A model generated the notes under the pieces. It made no database searches. It was not told where the DNA came from and saw only the letters and a program-made list of their open reading frames with translations. This document shows, one piece after another, positions 25,425 through 33,710 of a stretch of DNA of 64,000 nucleotides. Where the stretch lies: NCBI RefSeq assembly GCF_038595005.1, contig NZ_CP151997.1, positions 744,001 through 808,000 on the forward strand. The letters run 5' to 3'. Position 1 is the first letter of the stretch, and the number at the start of each line of letters is the position of its first letter. The stretch comes from Chryseomicrobium sp. FSL W7-1435. Lineage in GTDB: Bacteria; Bacillota; Bacilli; Bacillales_A; Planococcaceae. The position numbers were made by a program, and so were the translations under genes.

Positions 25425-25997
25425 TTATTTAGAGTGCCACCATGCTTCGTCCAAGGACTCTTTTGTATCAAATCGATGGCGCCATAGGATAATGATGACG
25501 AGCAATAAAAATAGGAAGCCGAATATAACATTTTCAAAAAATAGAGCTACTGCATAGGCAGGAAAAGCAAGATTCATGGAAAGTGTAGCGCTTTTTGTTA
25601 AGGCAAGTCCAATCAACATCACGGCGATGACAGCTAAGAAGGAAATAGGGTGAAATGCTAAAGCCACTCCTATAAAGGTAGCGATTCCTTTACCGCCTCG
25701 CCCCTTTAACCAAATGGGGAAGAGGTGACCGAGTGTTACCGCGATAGCCCCTATGGCAACTGAAACCAGTGAGAGATTGAGCTGGTGGCCAAGCCAGACG
25801 ATGAGTGCGCCTTTCCCAGCGTCGCCTAAAAATGTCACAATGAATGCATCTTTGCCGAGCACTGTACCTGCATTGCGTGCTCCGAGATTGCCACTTTCAT
25901 GGTCTCTCAAGTCGACGCCTTTCCATTTGCCTACGAACCATGCGGTCAGCACTGTACCAATTAAATAGCTGAGTAGCCAATAGCCTAACTGAATCAT
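25425..25997 (-). CDS. plsY: Glycerol-3-phosphate acyltransferase PlsY
   Basis: 190 residues, five membrane segments. The PlsY motifs are visible: ESGNLGARNAGTVLGKDAF (motif 1), GHLFPIWLKGRGGKGIATF (motif 2, with GGKG) and the later LSMNLAFPAYA region. It transfers the acyl group from acyl-phosphate to glycerol-3-phosphate, the first step of phospholipid synthesis. The protein is slightly diverged at the start of motif 1, but all Gly/Lys residues are present. It is monocistronic, oriented like degV. Confidence 0.85.
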   Translation of the reverse strand: MIQLGYWLLSYLIGTVLTAWFVGKWKGVDLRDHESGNLGARNAGTVLGKDAFIVTFLGDAGKGALIVWLGHQLNLSLVSVAIGAIAVTLGHLFPIWLKGRGGKGIATFIGVALAFHPISFLAVIAVMLIGLALTKSATLSMNLAFPAYAVALFFENVIFGFLFLLLVIIILWRHRFDTKESLDEAWWHSK

Positions 25998-26092
25998 AGA
26001 AAGTCTCCCTCGAAGGTATTATTATTCAGTGTACCATGTGGCTATCGAGCTTTGGAATTTGATACAATAAGATGGAGAAGGAGTGATGCAAG

Positions 26093-26647
26093 ATGAACGT
26101 ACGTGAAGCTATTGAAACAAGACGATCAATTAAAAAATTTAACGGACAAGCAGTATCGAAAGAACAAATGAAAGAAATAGTAGAGGCAGGAACTTGGGCT
26201 CCTAACCATGGAACTCGTGAACCTTGGCGATTAGTAGGTGCTGTCGGAGAATCTATGGATCGTATGCTAGAAGCCATCAAAGAGGTAGCCGTACCGAAGT
26301 GGCGTGACATGAGCGAAGACGAGCTGAACAGTGCTTTAACTAAATTTATGCAACCCGGCGCTGTTTTATTTATAGTAGTGCCAGAAGATGCACGTCAGAA
26401 AGAACGCATGGAAGACTTTGGTGCAGCGAGTGCTATGATTCAAAACATGCAATTAGCAGCTTGGGAAATGGGCATCGGGTCTTGCTGGAAAACACCACCT
26501 TTTATAGACAATCCGAAATTCCGCTCAACACTTGGCGTGAAGCCTGGTGAGCGCATTATTAGTATGCTGCAGTTTGGGTATTTTGATGAAGCGCCTAAAG
26601 CTAAGCCACGTAAACCGGCTGAAGATATTTTAGAATTTTTCGAGTAA
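26093..26647 (+). CDS. Nitroreductase family protein
   Basis: 184 residues. The FMN-binding start AIETRRSIKKFNGQAVSKEQ and GTWAPNHGTREPWRLV are typical. ASAMIQNMQLAAWEMGIGSCWKTPP is the second conserved block and GERIISMLQFGYF the last. Such enzymes reduce nitro groups, quinones or related compounds with NAD(P)H; the natural substrate is unknown. Start behind GAAGGAGTG, followed by its own terminator. Confidence 0.85.
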   Translation: MNVREAIETRRSIKKFNGQAVSKEQMKEIVEAGTWAPNHGTREPWRLVGAVGESMDRMLEAIKEVAVPKWRDMSEDELNSALTKFMQPGAVLFIVVPEDARQKERMEDFGAASAMIQNMQLAAWEMGIGSCWKTPPFIDNPKFRSTLGVKPGERIISMLQFGYFDEAPKAKPRKPAEDILEFFE

Positions 26648-26654
26648 GTAATTG

Positions 26655-26695
26655 AAAAAAGCCGAATTCGTTGTCTAGACGAGTTCGGCTTTTTT
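26655..26695. terminator. Bidirectional terminator between nitroreductase and dipeptidase genes
   Basis: AAAAAAGCCGAATTCG pairs with CGAGTTCGGCTTTTTT (one mismatch), with A- and T-tracts on both strands. Confidence 0.85.
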
Positions 26696-26714
26696 GCAAT
26701 TAGATTTAAATTGT

Positions 26715-28109
26715 TTATTTCTTAAGCTCTTCAAGCGTAAATTTAGCCATCTGCTCATAATAATTCCCGATGACGCGCAACCCTTTATCGAAATTCTCTA
26801 AATGGAAATGCTCATTCGGTGCATGGAAGTTTTCTGTTGATAAGCCAAAGCCCATTAACACGACCGGCAATCCTAAAATTTCATCGAATGCCGCCACGAT
26901 TGGAATAGAGCCTCCGCCACGTACATAAGCAGTAGGTACGTTATAAACGGCTTCATAGCTAGCTCCAGCAGTCTGGATAGCTGGATGATCATATGGCGTA
27001 ATGAAAGGCTTCCCTTTATCAAACTCAGAGACAGTTACTTCAACGCCTTCAGGTTTGTTGGCTTCAACATGCGCTTTCAGTTTCGCAACAATTTCATCAG
27101 GATCTTGGTCAGGCACTAGTCGGCATGTGATTTTTGCGCCAGCTTCGTTTGGTAAGACTGTCTTGATTCCTTCGCCTGAGAACCCTCCGAATACGCCGTT
27201 GATTTCAAGGGTTGGACGAGCCCATACACGCTCTAAATGTGTGAAGCCCTTTTCTCCGAAGAGAGCAGGCACTTGCAACTCCTCTTTAAGAGCCTCTTCG
27301 TCAAAGTCTAAAGCTGCATAAGCTTGACGCTCGTCTTCTTCAAGAGGACGCACGTTGTCATAAAATCCTTCTACTTGAATCGTTCCTTCTTTATCGCGGA
27401 AAGAGGCAAGTAGTTCAACGATAGCATGTAGAGCGTTTTGGACGCCCCCTCCGTAAAGACCAGAGTGTAGATCGCCTTTTGCGCCTTTAATATTTACTTG
27501 AATACCAGCAAGCCCACGTAAGCCATAACAAACAGCAGGTTGGCCAGGACCTTGCATGCCTGTATCAGAGATCACAATCACATCTGCTGAAAGAGCCTCT
27601 TTATTTTCTTCGACGTAAGCATCTAAGTTAGGACTACCAATTTCTTCTTCGCCTTCAATCAAAAATTTAATGTTGATAGGAAGCTCCCCAGTTTGTTGGA
27701 GTAGCGCCTCTACGGCTTTAACGTGCATATAGACCTGGCCCTTATCATCACTTGCGCCACGTGCAAAAATTTTCTCATCGCGAATCGTTGCTTCAAATGG
27801 AGCAGTTTCCCATAGGTGAAGGGGATCAACAGGTTGAACATCGTAGTGACCATACATCAAGATGGTCGGCTTACCTGGTGCATGCAGCCAATCGCCATAT
27901 ACGACAGGATGACCAGCCGTAGCATCGATCTTAACGTTCTCAAGACCTGCTTTTGTCATTGCTTGAGCCAACCAATCGGCTCCTTTTTGCATATCTTCTT
28001 TATGTTCCGATAAAGAAGAAATGCTAGCGATTGCTAAAAATTCTTTCAGTTCGGCTAAGTGCTTTTCACGGTGTTGTGCGAAGTAGTGATCAAGTTCAGT
28101 TGAATGCAT
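26715..28109 (-). CDS. M20 family dipeptidase
   Basis: 464 residues, full M20 metallopeptidase length. Metal ligands and active-site motifs are visible: LMYGHYDVQPVDP (H and D), RGASDDKGQVYMH (second Asp), IEGEEEIGSP (catalytic Glu and ligand Glu), and near the C-terminus FGLSTENFHAPNEHF (last His ligand). The dimerisation domain lies in between, starting near GLRGLAGIQVNIKGAKGDLHSG. It cleaves dipeptides with broad specificity, in the cytoplasm. Start is at the ATG preceded by AAAGAGGG. Confidence 0.85.
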   Translation of the reverse strand: MHSTELDHYFAQHREKHLAELKEFLAIASISSLSEHKEDMQKGADWLAQAMTKAGLENVKIDATAGHPVVYGDWLHAPGKPTILMYGHYDVQPVDPLHLWETAPFEATIRDEKIFARGASDDKGQVYMHVKAVEALLQQTGELPINIKFLIEGEEEIGSPNLDAYVEENKEALSADVIVISDTGMQGPGQPAVCYGLRGLAGIQVNIKGAKGDLHSGLYGGGVQNALHAIVELLASFRDKEGTIQVEGFYDNVRPLEEDERQAYAALDFDEEALKEELQVPALFGEKGFTHLERVWARPTLEINGVFGGFSGEGIKTVLPNEAGAKITCRLVPDQDPDEIVAKLKAHVEANKPEGVEVTVSEFDKGKPFITPYDHPAIQTAGASYEAVYNVPTAYVRGGGSIPIVAAFDEILGLPVVLMGFGLSTENFHAPNEHFHLENFDKGLRVIGNYYEQMAKFTLEELKK

Positions 28110-28179
28110 AGTATCCCTCTTTCTTGAAATAAGAATCTACGATTAAGTATAGCAAACTTTCAGAAAAGGAGAGCTTGAA

Positions 28180-29529
28180 ATGCAAGATAGGGTTGAATTA
28201 TGGTATGATGGCTCTATCGAAAATTTTGAGCGTTACTATACTAGGGGGAACAATACACCAATGGAATTTGTCTATTTAGGCATCTGTTTAGTCCTGTCGT
28301 TTTTCTTTTCCGGCAGTGAAACTGCGTTAACCGCAGTCAATAGGATGAAGGTCCAGCTGAGAGCGGAGCAAGGGGACCGCGCGTCTCAAAAATTATTAAT
28401 GCTTCTATCAAAGCCGGACCGGATGATCACAACAATCTTGATCGGGAACAACATCGTAAATATTACGATGCCGACAATCTTAACGATCATCGCGTTAACT
28501 TATGGTTGGGACATTGCTATCGCAACAGCTGTTCTAACTGTAATGATTATTATCTTTGGTGAAGTATTGCCAAAAACGATTGCTGTTACTTTCTCAGACC
28601 GAATCGCTTATCTTGTATCACCTATCATAGGAGCGCTCGTTCAAGTGTTGCGTCCCATCACTTTCATATTAGGCCAGTTAACGAATATCTTTATTCGTAT
28701 CTTGTCAAAAGGTGCTGTGAAGGAAGCAACGATGACTAAAGAAGAACTTCGCTCAATGGTTGATATTGCCTCGACAGAAGGTACATTCAGAGAAGAAGAA
28801 TCTGAGCGGTTAAAAGGGGTGCTCGACTTCCCTCACAAGGACGTGGAAGATGTTTTAGAGACGCACCGGACAGAAATCGTGGGTATACCAACAACGGCTT
28901 CTTTTGAAGAAGTTCGTTCCATCATATTAGATAATCGTTACACGCGTTTTCCTGTCTATGAAGATAGCATGGATGAAATCATTGGGATGTTCTACACGAA
29001 GCGTTTCATTGAATGGACGATGAACCCAGAGCGCGCTCTTGAAGAGTTCGTTGACTTAGAGCCCTTGTTCGTCGTGAAGTCATTAAGTGTAGAAAAAGTA
29101 TACAAACAAATGCTTGCTAAGAAAAAGCATATGGCTATCGTGTTGGATGAGTACGGCGGAACGCTTGGTATTGTCACACACGAAGATATTATCGAAGAAA
29201 TGATTGGCCAAGAAATCGAGGATGAGACAGATGAAGATGAACAACCGCTTGTGTATGAACATACAGCAGACCGTCTTATCTGTGCCGCACGATTTGAGAT
29301 CGAAGACTTTAACAACTTAATGGAAATGTCTATTGAAACTGAAAATGAAACAATTGGTGGCTTCATCATGGAATTGCTTGGGCATGTACCAGATGAAGGG
29401 GAAAAGGTTGTTTTTGAGAACTTGCATTTTGAAGTGAACGAGATGGACCGAAACCGAATTGTGAAATTGACGGTAACAAAATTAACAGATCAAACCGAAT
29501 CTACTGAAGAAGACCTGGTTCGCGCCTAG
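28180..29529 (+). CDS. CNNM/HlyC-CorC family membrane protein (DUF21-CBS-CorC)
   Basis: 449 residues. The N-terminal DUF21 transmembrane domain shows LSFFFSGSETALTAVNRMKV and FGEVLPKTIAVTF; two CBS motifs follow (PTTASFEEVRSIILDNRYTRFPVYED and AIVLDEYGGTLGIVTHEDI). The C-terminal CorC_HlyC domain ends the protein. Relatives take part in Mg2+ export. The start at 28180 has AAAAGGAG at good distance and adds 27 residues before the usual DUF21 start; an alternative ATG at 28261 (MEFVYLGICL) behind AGGGGGAA fits the family length better. Confidence 0.8.
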   Translation: MQDRVELWYDGSIENFERYYTRGNNTPMEFVYLGICLVLSFFFSGSETALTAVNRMKVQLRAEQGDRASQKLLMLLSKPDRMITTILIGNNIVNITMPTILTIIALTYGWDIAIATAVLTVMIIIFGEVLPKTIAVTFSDRIAYLVSPIIGALVQVLRPITFILGQLTNIFIRILSKGAVKEATMTKEELRSMVDIASTEGTFREEESERLKGVLDFPHKDVEDVLETHRTEIVGIPTTASFEEVRSIILDNRYTRFPVYEDSMDEIIGMFYTKRFIEWTMNPERALEEFVDLEPLFVVKSLSVEKVYKQMLAKKKHMAIVLDEYGGTLGIVTHEDIIEEMIGQEIEDETDEDEQPLVYEHTADRLICAARFEIEDFNNLMEMSIETENETIGGFIMELLGHVPDEGEKVVFENLHFEVNEMDRNRIVKLTVTKLTDQTESTEEDLVRA

Positions 29530-29547
29530 CGCGTGCCAGGTTTTTTT
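29513..29547 (+). terminator. Terminator overlapping the end of the CNNM-type gene
   Basis: ACCTGG and inner CGCG pair with CGCG and CCAGGT, with the TAG stop in the hairpin. A run of seven T follows. Confidence 0.8.
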
Positions 29548-29649
29548 AAATTACATAAGTGTAATGAAGATGAAAGAAGACTCGATGGTTCGTAAGGAAG
29601 GAGTTTGAGAAGATAAGGGTACGAAGAAACGAACCGGAGGGGAACAATC

Positions 29650-30192
29650 ATGACCAAGATTGAAACCGTATATGAACAACACAATCGCTCAATTTATTAT
29701 CTGTGCTTAAAGCTTACAAAAAACCAAGCAGAAGCTGAAGACCTCATGCAAGATGTTTGGATGAAAGTTGTACGCTATGAATCGTATTTAGAAAATGTGG
29801 ATCATGTAAAAGCGTGGTTGACGACTATTACAATGAACACGTTCCGTGATAAATACCGTAAAGACGTTCGCCGCAGCAAACATGTAGTGATTCAACCCGA
29901 TCAGTTAGACGTATCCATCTTGGATTTGATTGCAGCCGATACATTACCTATTGAAGATCAATTAGCGAAAGCAGATGTAAGTGAATTGATCCAAAAGAAA
30001 CTTGGTGAGCTGGATACAATCTATAGCAAAACAGTCTTTTACTTTTACGTGAAGCAGTTGTCGCTTGTTGAAATTGCCGAGATGATGAAAGTATCTATTG
30101 GTACGGTTAAATCTCGTCTGTTCCGAGCGAAGCAGCGTTTACGTGAGCTTATCTTAAATGACGCAGAATCTGCGGAAATGTTGCTTGCTTAA
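29650..30192 (+). CDS. ECF-type RNA polymerase sigma factor (orphan)
   Basis: 180 residues. Sigma region 2 is seen in CLKLTKNQAEAEDLMQDVWMKV and the core-binding/melting helix KAWLTTITMNTFRDKYRKD. Region 4 HTH is LSLVEIAEMMKVSIGTVKSRLFRAKQRL. No anti-sigma or membrane sensor gene is next to it: the upstream gene is closed by a terminator and downstream lies a palindromic element. Regulation must therefore act elsewhere or transcriptionally. The leader holds an inverted repeat GGTTCGT (29587) / ACGAACC (29629) ending just before the CCGGAGGGG ribosome site. Confidence 0.85.
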   Translation: MTKIETVYEQHNRSIYYLCLKLTKNQAEAEDLMQDVWMKVVRYESYLENVDHVKAWLTTITMNTFRDKYRKDVRRSKHVVIQPDQLDVSILDLIAADTLPIEDQLAKADVSELIQKKLGELDTIYSKTVFYFYVKQLSLVEIAEMMKVSIGTVKSRLFRAKQRLRELILNDAESAEMLLA

Positions 30193-30215
30193 TTAGATGT
30201 AATATTTTTCCTTTT

Positions 30216-30345
30216 AGGTACCTGTGCACTGCACAATTCAGTTTATTCACTACAATTCCATAAATATGAAGGAGCAACCTTGATGCATCAAGGTTGCTCC
30301 TTCATTTATGCAAATTGTGTTGAATAGTGCGGTGCACAGGTACCT
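30216..30345. repeat. GTACC palindromic MITE-like element, copy 1
   Basis: 130 bp. The ends AGGTACCTGTGCAC and GTGCACAGGTACCT are perfect 14-bp inverted repeats. Nearly the whole unit folds on itself, with a central hairpin AAGGAGCAACCTTGAT/ATCAAGGTTGCTCCTT. It carries no coding capacity and sits just after the ECF sigma gene. Confidence 0.9.
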
Positions 30346-30347
30346 TA

Positions 30348-30383
30348 AAAAAATCCCGAGACGATGAGGTCTCGGGATTTTTT
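30348..30383. terminator. Bidirectional terminator between sigma factor and ABC-F genes
   Basis: AATCCCGAGAC pairs with GTCTCGGGATT, with A- and T-runs on both sides. It abuts the GTACC element. Confidence 0.85.
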
Positions 30384-30388
30384 GCGAT

Positions 30389-31966
30389 TTATTCTGAACG
30401 TTCTTCTACAAACTCTTCACCTGTCGAGAACCATTCTTCAACATTCCACACTTTTGTAACAAGGCCTTCATAGAAGTCTGGTTCATGTGAAACCAGCACG
30501 ATGGTACCTTTATATTCTTGCATAGCACGTTTTAATTCTGCTTTTGCTTGAACATCCAAGTGATTGGTTGGCTCATCGAACAACATCCAGTTACTTTCAT
30601 CAAGCATCAGTTTACATAGTCGAACCTTCGCTTGCTCACCACCACTTAAGCTAGAAAGAGGGCGTGAGATATGGTCGTTTTTCAGGCCTGTGCGGGCAAG
30701 AGCTGCACGGACTTGGTTTTGATCCATACTTGGGAACGTTCCCCAAACATCATCGATTGGCGTCATATTGCCTGCTTTGACTTCTTGTTCAAAGTACGCA
30801 GGAATCAAAAAGTCACCTCGACTCAATTTGCCATCCAAAGATGGCACTTTACCAAGCATCGTTTTAAGAAGTGTCGATTTCCCGACGCCATTCATTCCGA
30901 CCAAAGCAATCTTCTCACCACGTTCAATTGTGAATGTTAAAGGAGGAAGTAGAGGTTTGTCGTAGCCAATCACTAAATGATCGGCCTCAATAACAAATCG
31001 ACTTGATCCTCGTGATTCTTTAAAGCTAAACTGCGCTTCTTGCGCTGTTTCTGGACGGTCGATGCGTTCGATACGGTCCAGTTGTTTTTGGCGTGATTTT
31101 GCACGGCCGGTTGTTGAGTAACGAGCCTTGTTTTTAGCGATGAATTGTTCGGTTTTTTTAATGTAATCTTGCTGTTTTTCATAAGCGTCGATATGCTGAC
31201 GTTTGTGTAACTCGGCAAGTTCGATAAATTTCTCGTACGTTGCTGTATAGCGTGTGAGCTTAGAGAATTCCAAGTGGAAGATAACGTCCGTCACGGTATT
31301 CATAAATTCAGTATCATGCGAAATTAGCATGAAAGCATGTGGGTAATTTTTTAAATAGTTGGCTAGCCAAGAGACGTGCTCTTCGTCCAAGTAGTTGGTT
31401 GGCTCATCGAGAAGCAATACTTTTGGTTTTTCAAGCAATAGCTTAGCAAGAAGTACCTTAGTGCGTTGTCCTCCAGATAGAGCATCTACGCGTTTGTCCA
31501 GACCGATTGCGTCCAGTCCAAGTCCCCGTGCCACTTCTTCGATTTTCATATCAAGTGTATAAAAATCACCAGCATCTAAAGCATCTTGGATTTCTGACAT
31601 CTCATCCAAAAGGGTTTCAAGTTCCTCAGGAGAAGCCTCAGCCATCTGCATGCCGATGTCATTCATCTTAGCTTCCTTTTCATAAAGCGGCAGATACGCA
31701 TCGCGAAGTGTATCCATCATGGAGCGTCCTGGCTGTAAGCGAGTGTGTTGATCTAAATAGCCATAATGAGTGCCAGGAAGCCATTCTACGCGTCCTGCAT
31801 CGTGTACAAGTTCACCTGTGATGATTGACATCATGGTGGATTTTCCGACGCCGTTAGCACCGACTAGCCCGACGTGTTCGCCTTCGACTAAACGGAACGA
31901 TACGTCTTTGAAAAGTGTGCGATCTCCAAAGGAGTGTCCTAAATTATCTACTGTTAATAAGCCCAT
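30389..31966 (-). CDS. ABC-F family ATP-binding protein (ribosome-associated type)
   Basis: 525 residues, two NBDs and no membrane segments. NBD1: GLVGANGVGKSTMMSI, ALSGGQRTKVLLAK, VLLLDEPTNYLD. NBD2: ALVGMNGVGKSTLLKT, SLSGGEQAKVRLCK, WMLFDEPTNHLD. Between them is a linker rich in Lys/Arg/Gln (about 240-320). ABC-F proteins bind the ribosomal E site and help stalled or antibiotic-bound ribosomes. No special resistance signature can be read. The open frame extends upstream to 32095 into repeat DNA, but the true start is the ATG at 31966 behind GAGGAA. Confidence 0.85.
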   Translation of the reverse strand: MGLLTVDNLGHSFGDRTLFKDVSFRLVEGEHVGLVGANGVGKSTMMSIITGELVHDAGRVEWLPGTHYGYLDQHTRLQPGRSMMDTLRDAYLPLYEKEAKMNDIGMQMAEASPEELETLLDEMSEIQDALDAGDFYTLDMKIEEVARGLGLDAIGLDKRVDALSGGQRTKVLLAKLLLEKPKVLLLDEPTNYLDEEHVSWLANYLKNYPHAFMLISHDTEFMNTVTDVIFHLEFSKLTRYTATYEKFIELAELHKRQHIDAYEKQQDYIKKTEQFIAKNKARYSTTGRAKSRQKQLDRIERIDRPETAQEAQFSFKESRGSSRFVIEADHLVIGYDKPLLPPLTFTIERGEKIALVGMNGVGKSTLLKTMLGKVPSLDGKLSRGDFLIPAYFEQEVKAGNMTPIDDVWGTFPSMDQNQVRAALARTGLKNDHISRPLSSLSGGEQAKVRLCKLMLDESNWMLFDEPTNHLDVQAKAELKRAMQEYKGTIVLVSHEPDFYEGLVTKVWNVEEWFSTGEEFVEERSE

Positions 31967-32016
31967 TGTTATTCCTCGATCCCTACTATATAAATTTAAA
32001 TAAATATTAGTATGTT

Positions 32017-32422
32017 TATTTCTGATCAAACGCCTTCCGCATCTTAACGCAATCGAGCTCCAGGCGTTAGAAATACACTCAAAAATCAGTCGCACCCATA
32101 GAGGCAGAGAGAGCCTCTATGGGCACGCCAGATTCCATCGGCATTTCTGATCAAACGCCTTCCGCATCTTAACGCAATCGAGCTCCAGGCGTTAGAAATA
32201 CACTCAAAAATCAGTCGCACCCATAGAGGCAGAGAGAGCCTCTATGGGCACGCCAGATTCCATCGGCATTTCTGATCAAACGCCTTCCGCATCTTAACGC
32301 AATCGAGCTCCAGGCGTTAGAAATACACTCAAAAATCAGTCGCACCCATAGAGGCAGAGAGAGCCTCTATGGGCACGCCAGATTCCATCGGCATTTCTGA
32401 TCAAACGCCTTCCGCATCTTAA
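32017..32422 (-). repeat. Tandem array of TAGATG-family repeats, subtype D, 125 bp period
   Basis: Three identical full units (phase points 32041, 32166 and 32291, with the next phase at 32416) plus a truncated fourth at the left end. On the minus strand they begin TTAAGATGCGGAAGGCG and end CTGGAGCTCGATTGCG, so the leading TAG has become TAA. Arms: GGCGTT/AACGCC outside and CCATAGAGGC/GCCTCTATGG inside. The array fills the gap between the small SE1832-family gene and the ABC-F gene, oriented with both. Confidence 0.95.
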
Positions 32423-32441
32423 CGCAAAAGACGCCCGCTAA

Positions 32442-32624
32442 TTATAACTTAGCGAGCGCTGCGTTCAATTCCTGTAACTGGACTTCCATCGCTGCTAGGC
32501 GCAGTTCTGCTTTTTCGAGCATCGCCGGATGTCCGGTTGACTCGAGCTTTTCCATGTCGCCTTGAAGGCGTACATAATCCATCTTCAGTTCAGCGATTTG
32601 TTGTTCAAGCTCATGCTTCGTCAT
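32442..32624 (-). CDS. SE1832 family small protein
   Basis: 60 residues, almost entirely one charged coiled-coil-like region (HELEQQIAELKMDYVRLQGDMEKLE, then MLEKAELRLAAMEVQLQEL). This matches the small SE1832 family of Bacillales, which has no known function. A longer frame reaches 32648, but the ATG at 32624 has AAAGGAAG well placed. The gene is followed by the subtype D repeat array. Confidence 0.7.
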   Translation of the reverse strand: MTKHELEQQIAELKMDYVRLQGDMEKLESTGHPAMLEKAELRLAAMEVQLQELNAALAKL

Positions 32625-32676
32625 CTGATTACTTCCTTTACGTGACAAACTATCGTCTAGTTTACCACAGGTCGTA

Positions 32677-33642
32677 TCAAGATGTGAATTCTCGTAATTC
32701 AGCTAAAGCCTTCAACTCCTGTATAATAGCTGCTGGATTTAAGGTTTCTGCTAGTGCTTCAAGTTGTTTTTTCTTCTTCAGCAGCAAGCCTTCATGTAAC
32801 ACGACTTCCATAATGGCGTTTTGTAGAGCGGACTGCTTCACTTTTCGACCAAGGCCAAGATGAGTGAACGCAGGAATCTCATCGCCAAAACGATAGCTGA
32901 CTTCTCGTTTTGATTCGGCTAACAGCACGGCAGGTGTCGCAGTCTGCACGCAGAGGTAAGGCATATGGGCACTCGAGGTGATAGCAAGATCGGCACGTTC
33001 TAAATAAGGAAGATAGTCTGCGGTCTCGATGAGCTGCAAATGCTTCCGTTGTAATATGAATGACTGCAGGGTAAAGCGGTCGTGCTGATAAGACGGGTGG
33101 ATCACGACGTCCACTTCGAGCGGAACATGAAGCTGCGTGAGATGACGCAACACACGGTGGGTAAGATTGTCAGGATCTTTTTCTGGAAACAGTATGACTA
33201 TGCGTTTAGTTTTGCTGATCTGTGGTGGAGAAGGGGTGTAGGAGATCGGAATATAGGCATCGAGACCTTTCCGTACATCCATGGGCAAGTAGTCGGCTTC
33301 TTCCGTATATAAAGTTTGCAGTTGATAGTCGGCGACTAAAGCCCCATCACCCGAATCGTCGATAACGGCTACACGACTTCCCAGCTGGTGCATGAAGCGT
33401 ATATCTTCTGGCGTAGAGCGACCTGCATCACGAATTGTCAGGTTTGGTTGATAAGCAGCTAGTAGATTGTAGAGCTCAGGTTGGGTTGTATAAAGTGTGG
33501 CATCGACGTCAGGGTGTTTTTGCTTCATAAAGAGTTGAACGGCTTGTGGCCAGGTGTTTTGGAATTCACGCGCACGACGAAGGGCATATCCAGCCATTTC
33601 TGTAGATGGATCTAGTAAATAGGCAATTTTTATAGCGTTCAT
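32677..33642 (-). CDS. Hypothetical protein, weakly similar to PseG/SpsG-type glycosyl enzymes
   Basis: 321 residues, no signal peptide or membrane segment. The layout (KIAYLLDPSTEMAGYALRRA, VIDDSGDGALVADYQL, IVILFPEKDPDNLTHRVLRHL, then LERADLAITSSAHMPYLCVQTATPAVLL) resembles the two-domain GT-B-like fold of PseG and SpsG, including the ADLAITSSA and T-P-A-V-L stretch of the nucleotide-sugar site. No nonulosonic-acid genes are nearby, so that function is not supported by context. Start: ATG at 33642, preceded at zero spacing by AGGAGG and at 10 bases by GAGG; a GTG lies at 33666. Confidence 0.5.
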   Translation of the reverse strand: MNAIKIAYLLDPSTEMAGYALRRAREFQNTWPQAVQLFMKQKHPDVDATLYTTQPELYNLLAAYQPNLTIRDAGRSTPEDIRFMHQLGSRVAVIDDSGDGALVADYQLQTLYTEEADYLPMDVRKGLDAYIPISYTPSPPQISKTKRIVILFPEKDPDNLTHRVLRHLTQLHVPLEVDVVIHPSYQHDRFTLQSFILQRKHLQLIETADYLPYLERADLAITSSAHMPYLCVQTATPAVLLAESKREVSYRFGDEIPAFTHLGLGRKVKQSALQNAIMEVVLHEGLLLKKKKQLEALAETLNPAAIIQELKALAELREFTS

Positions 33643-33710
33643 CCTCCTTTTTCCTCTATACTTCACTCTATGAAGAAATTTAAAAACTATGCGAAAGGAG
33701 AGTGAGGATC

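Noticed and set aside
31967-32095. N-terminal extension of the ABC-F gene
   Set aside because: The extra 43 codons are repeat DNA and spacer; the ATG at 31966 has a good ribosome site and gives the family's normal N-terminus.
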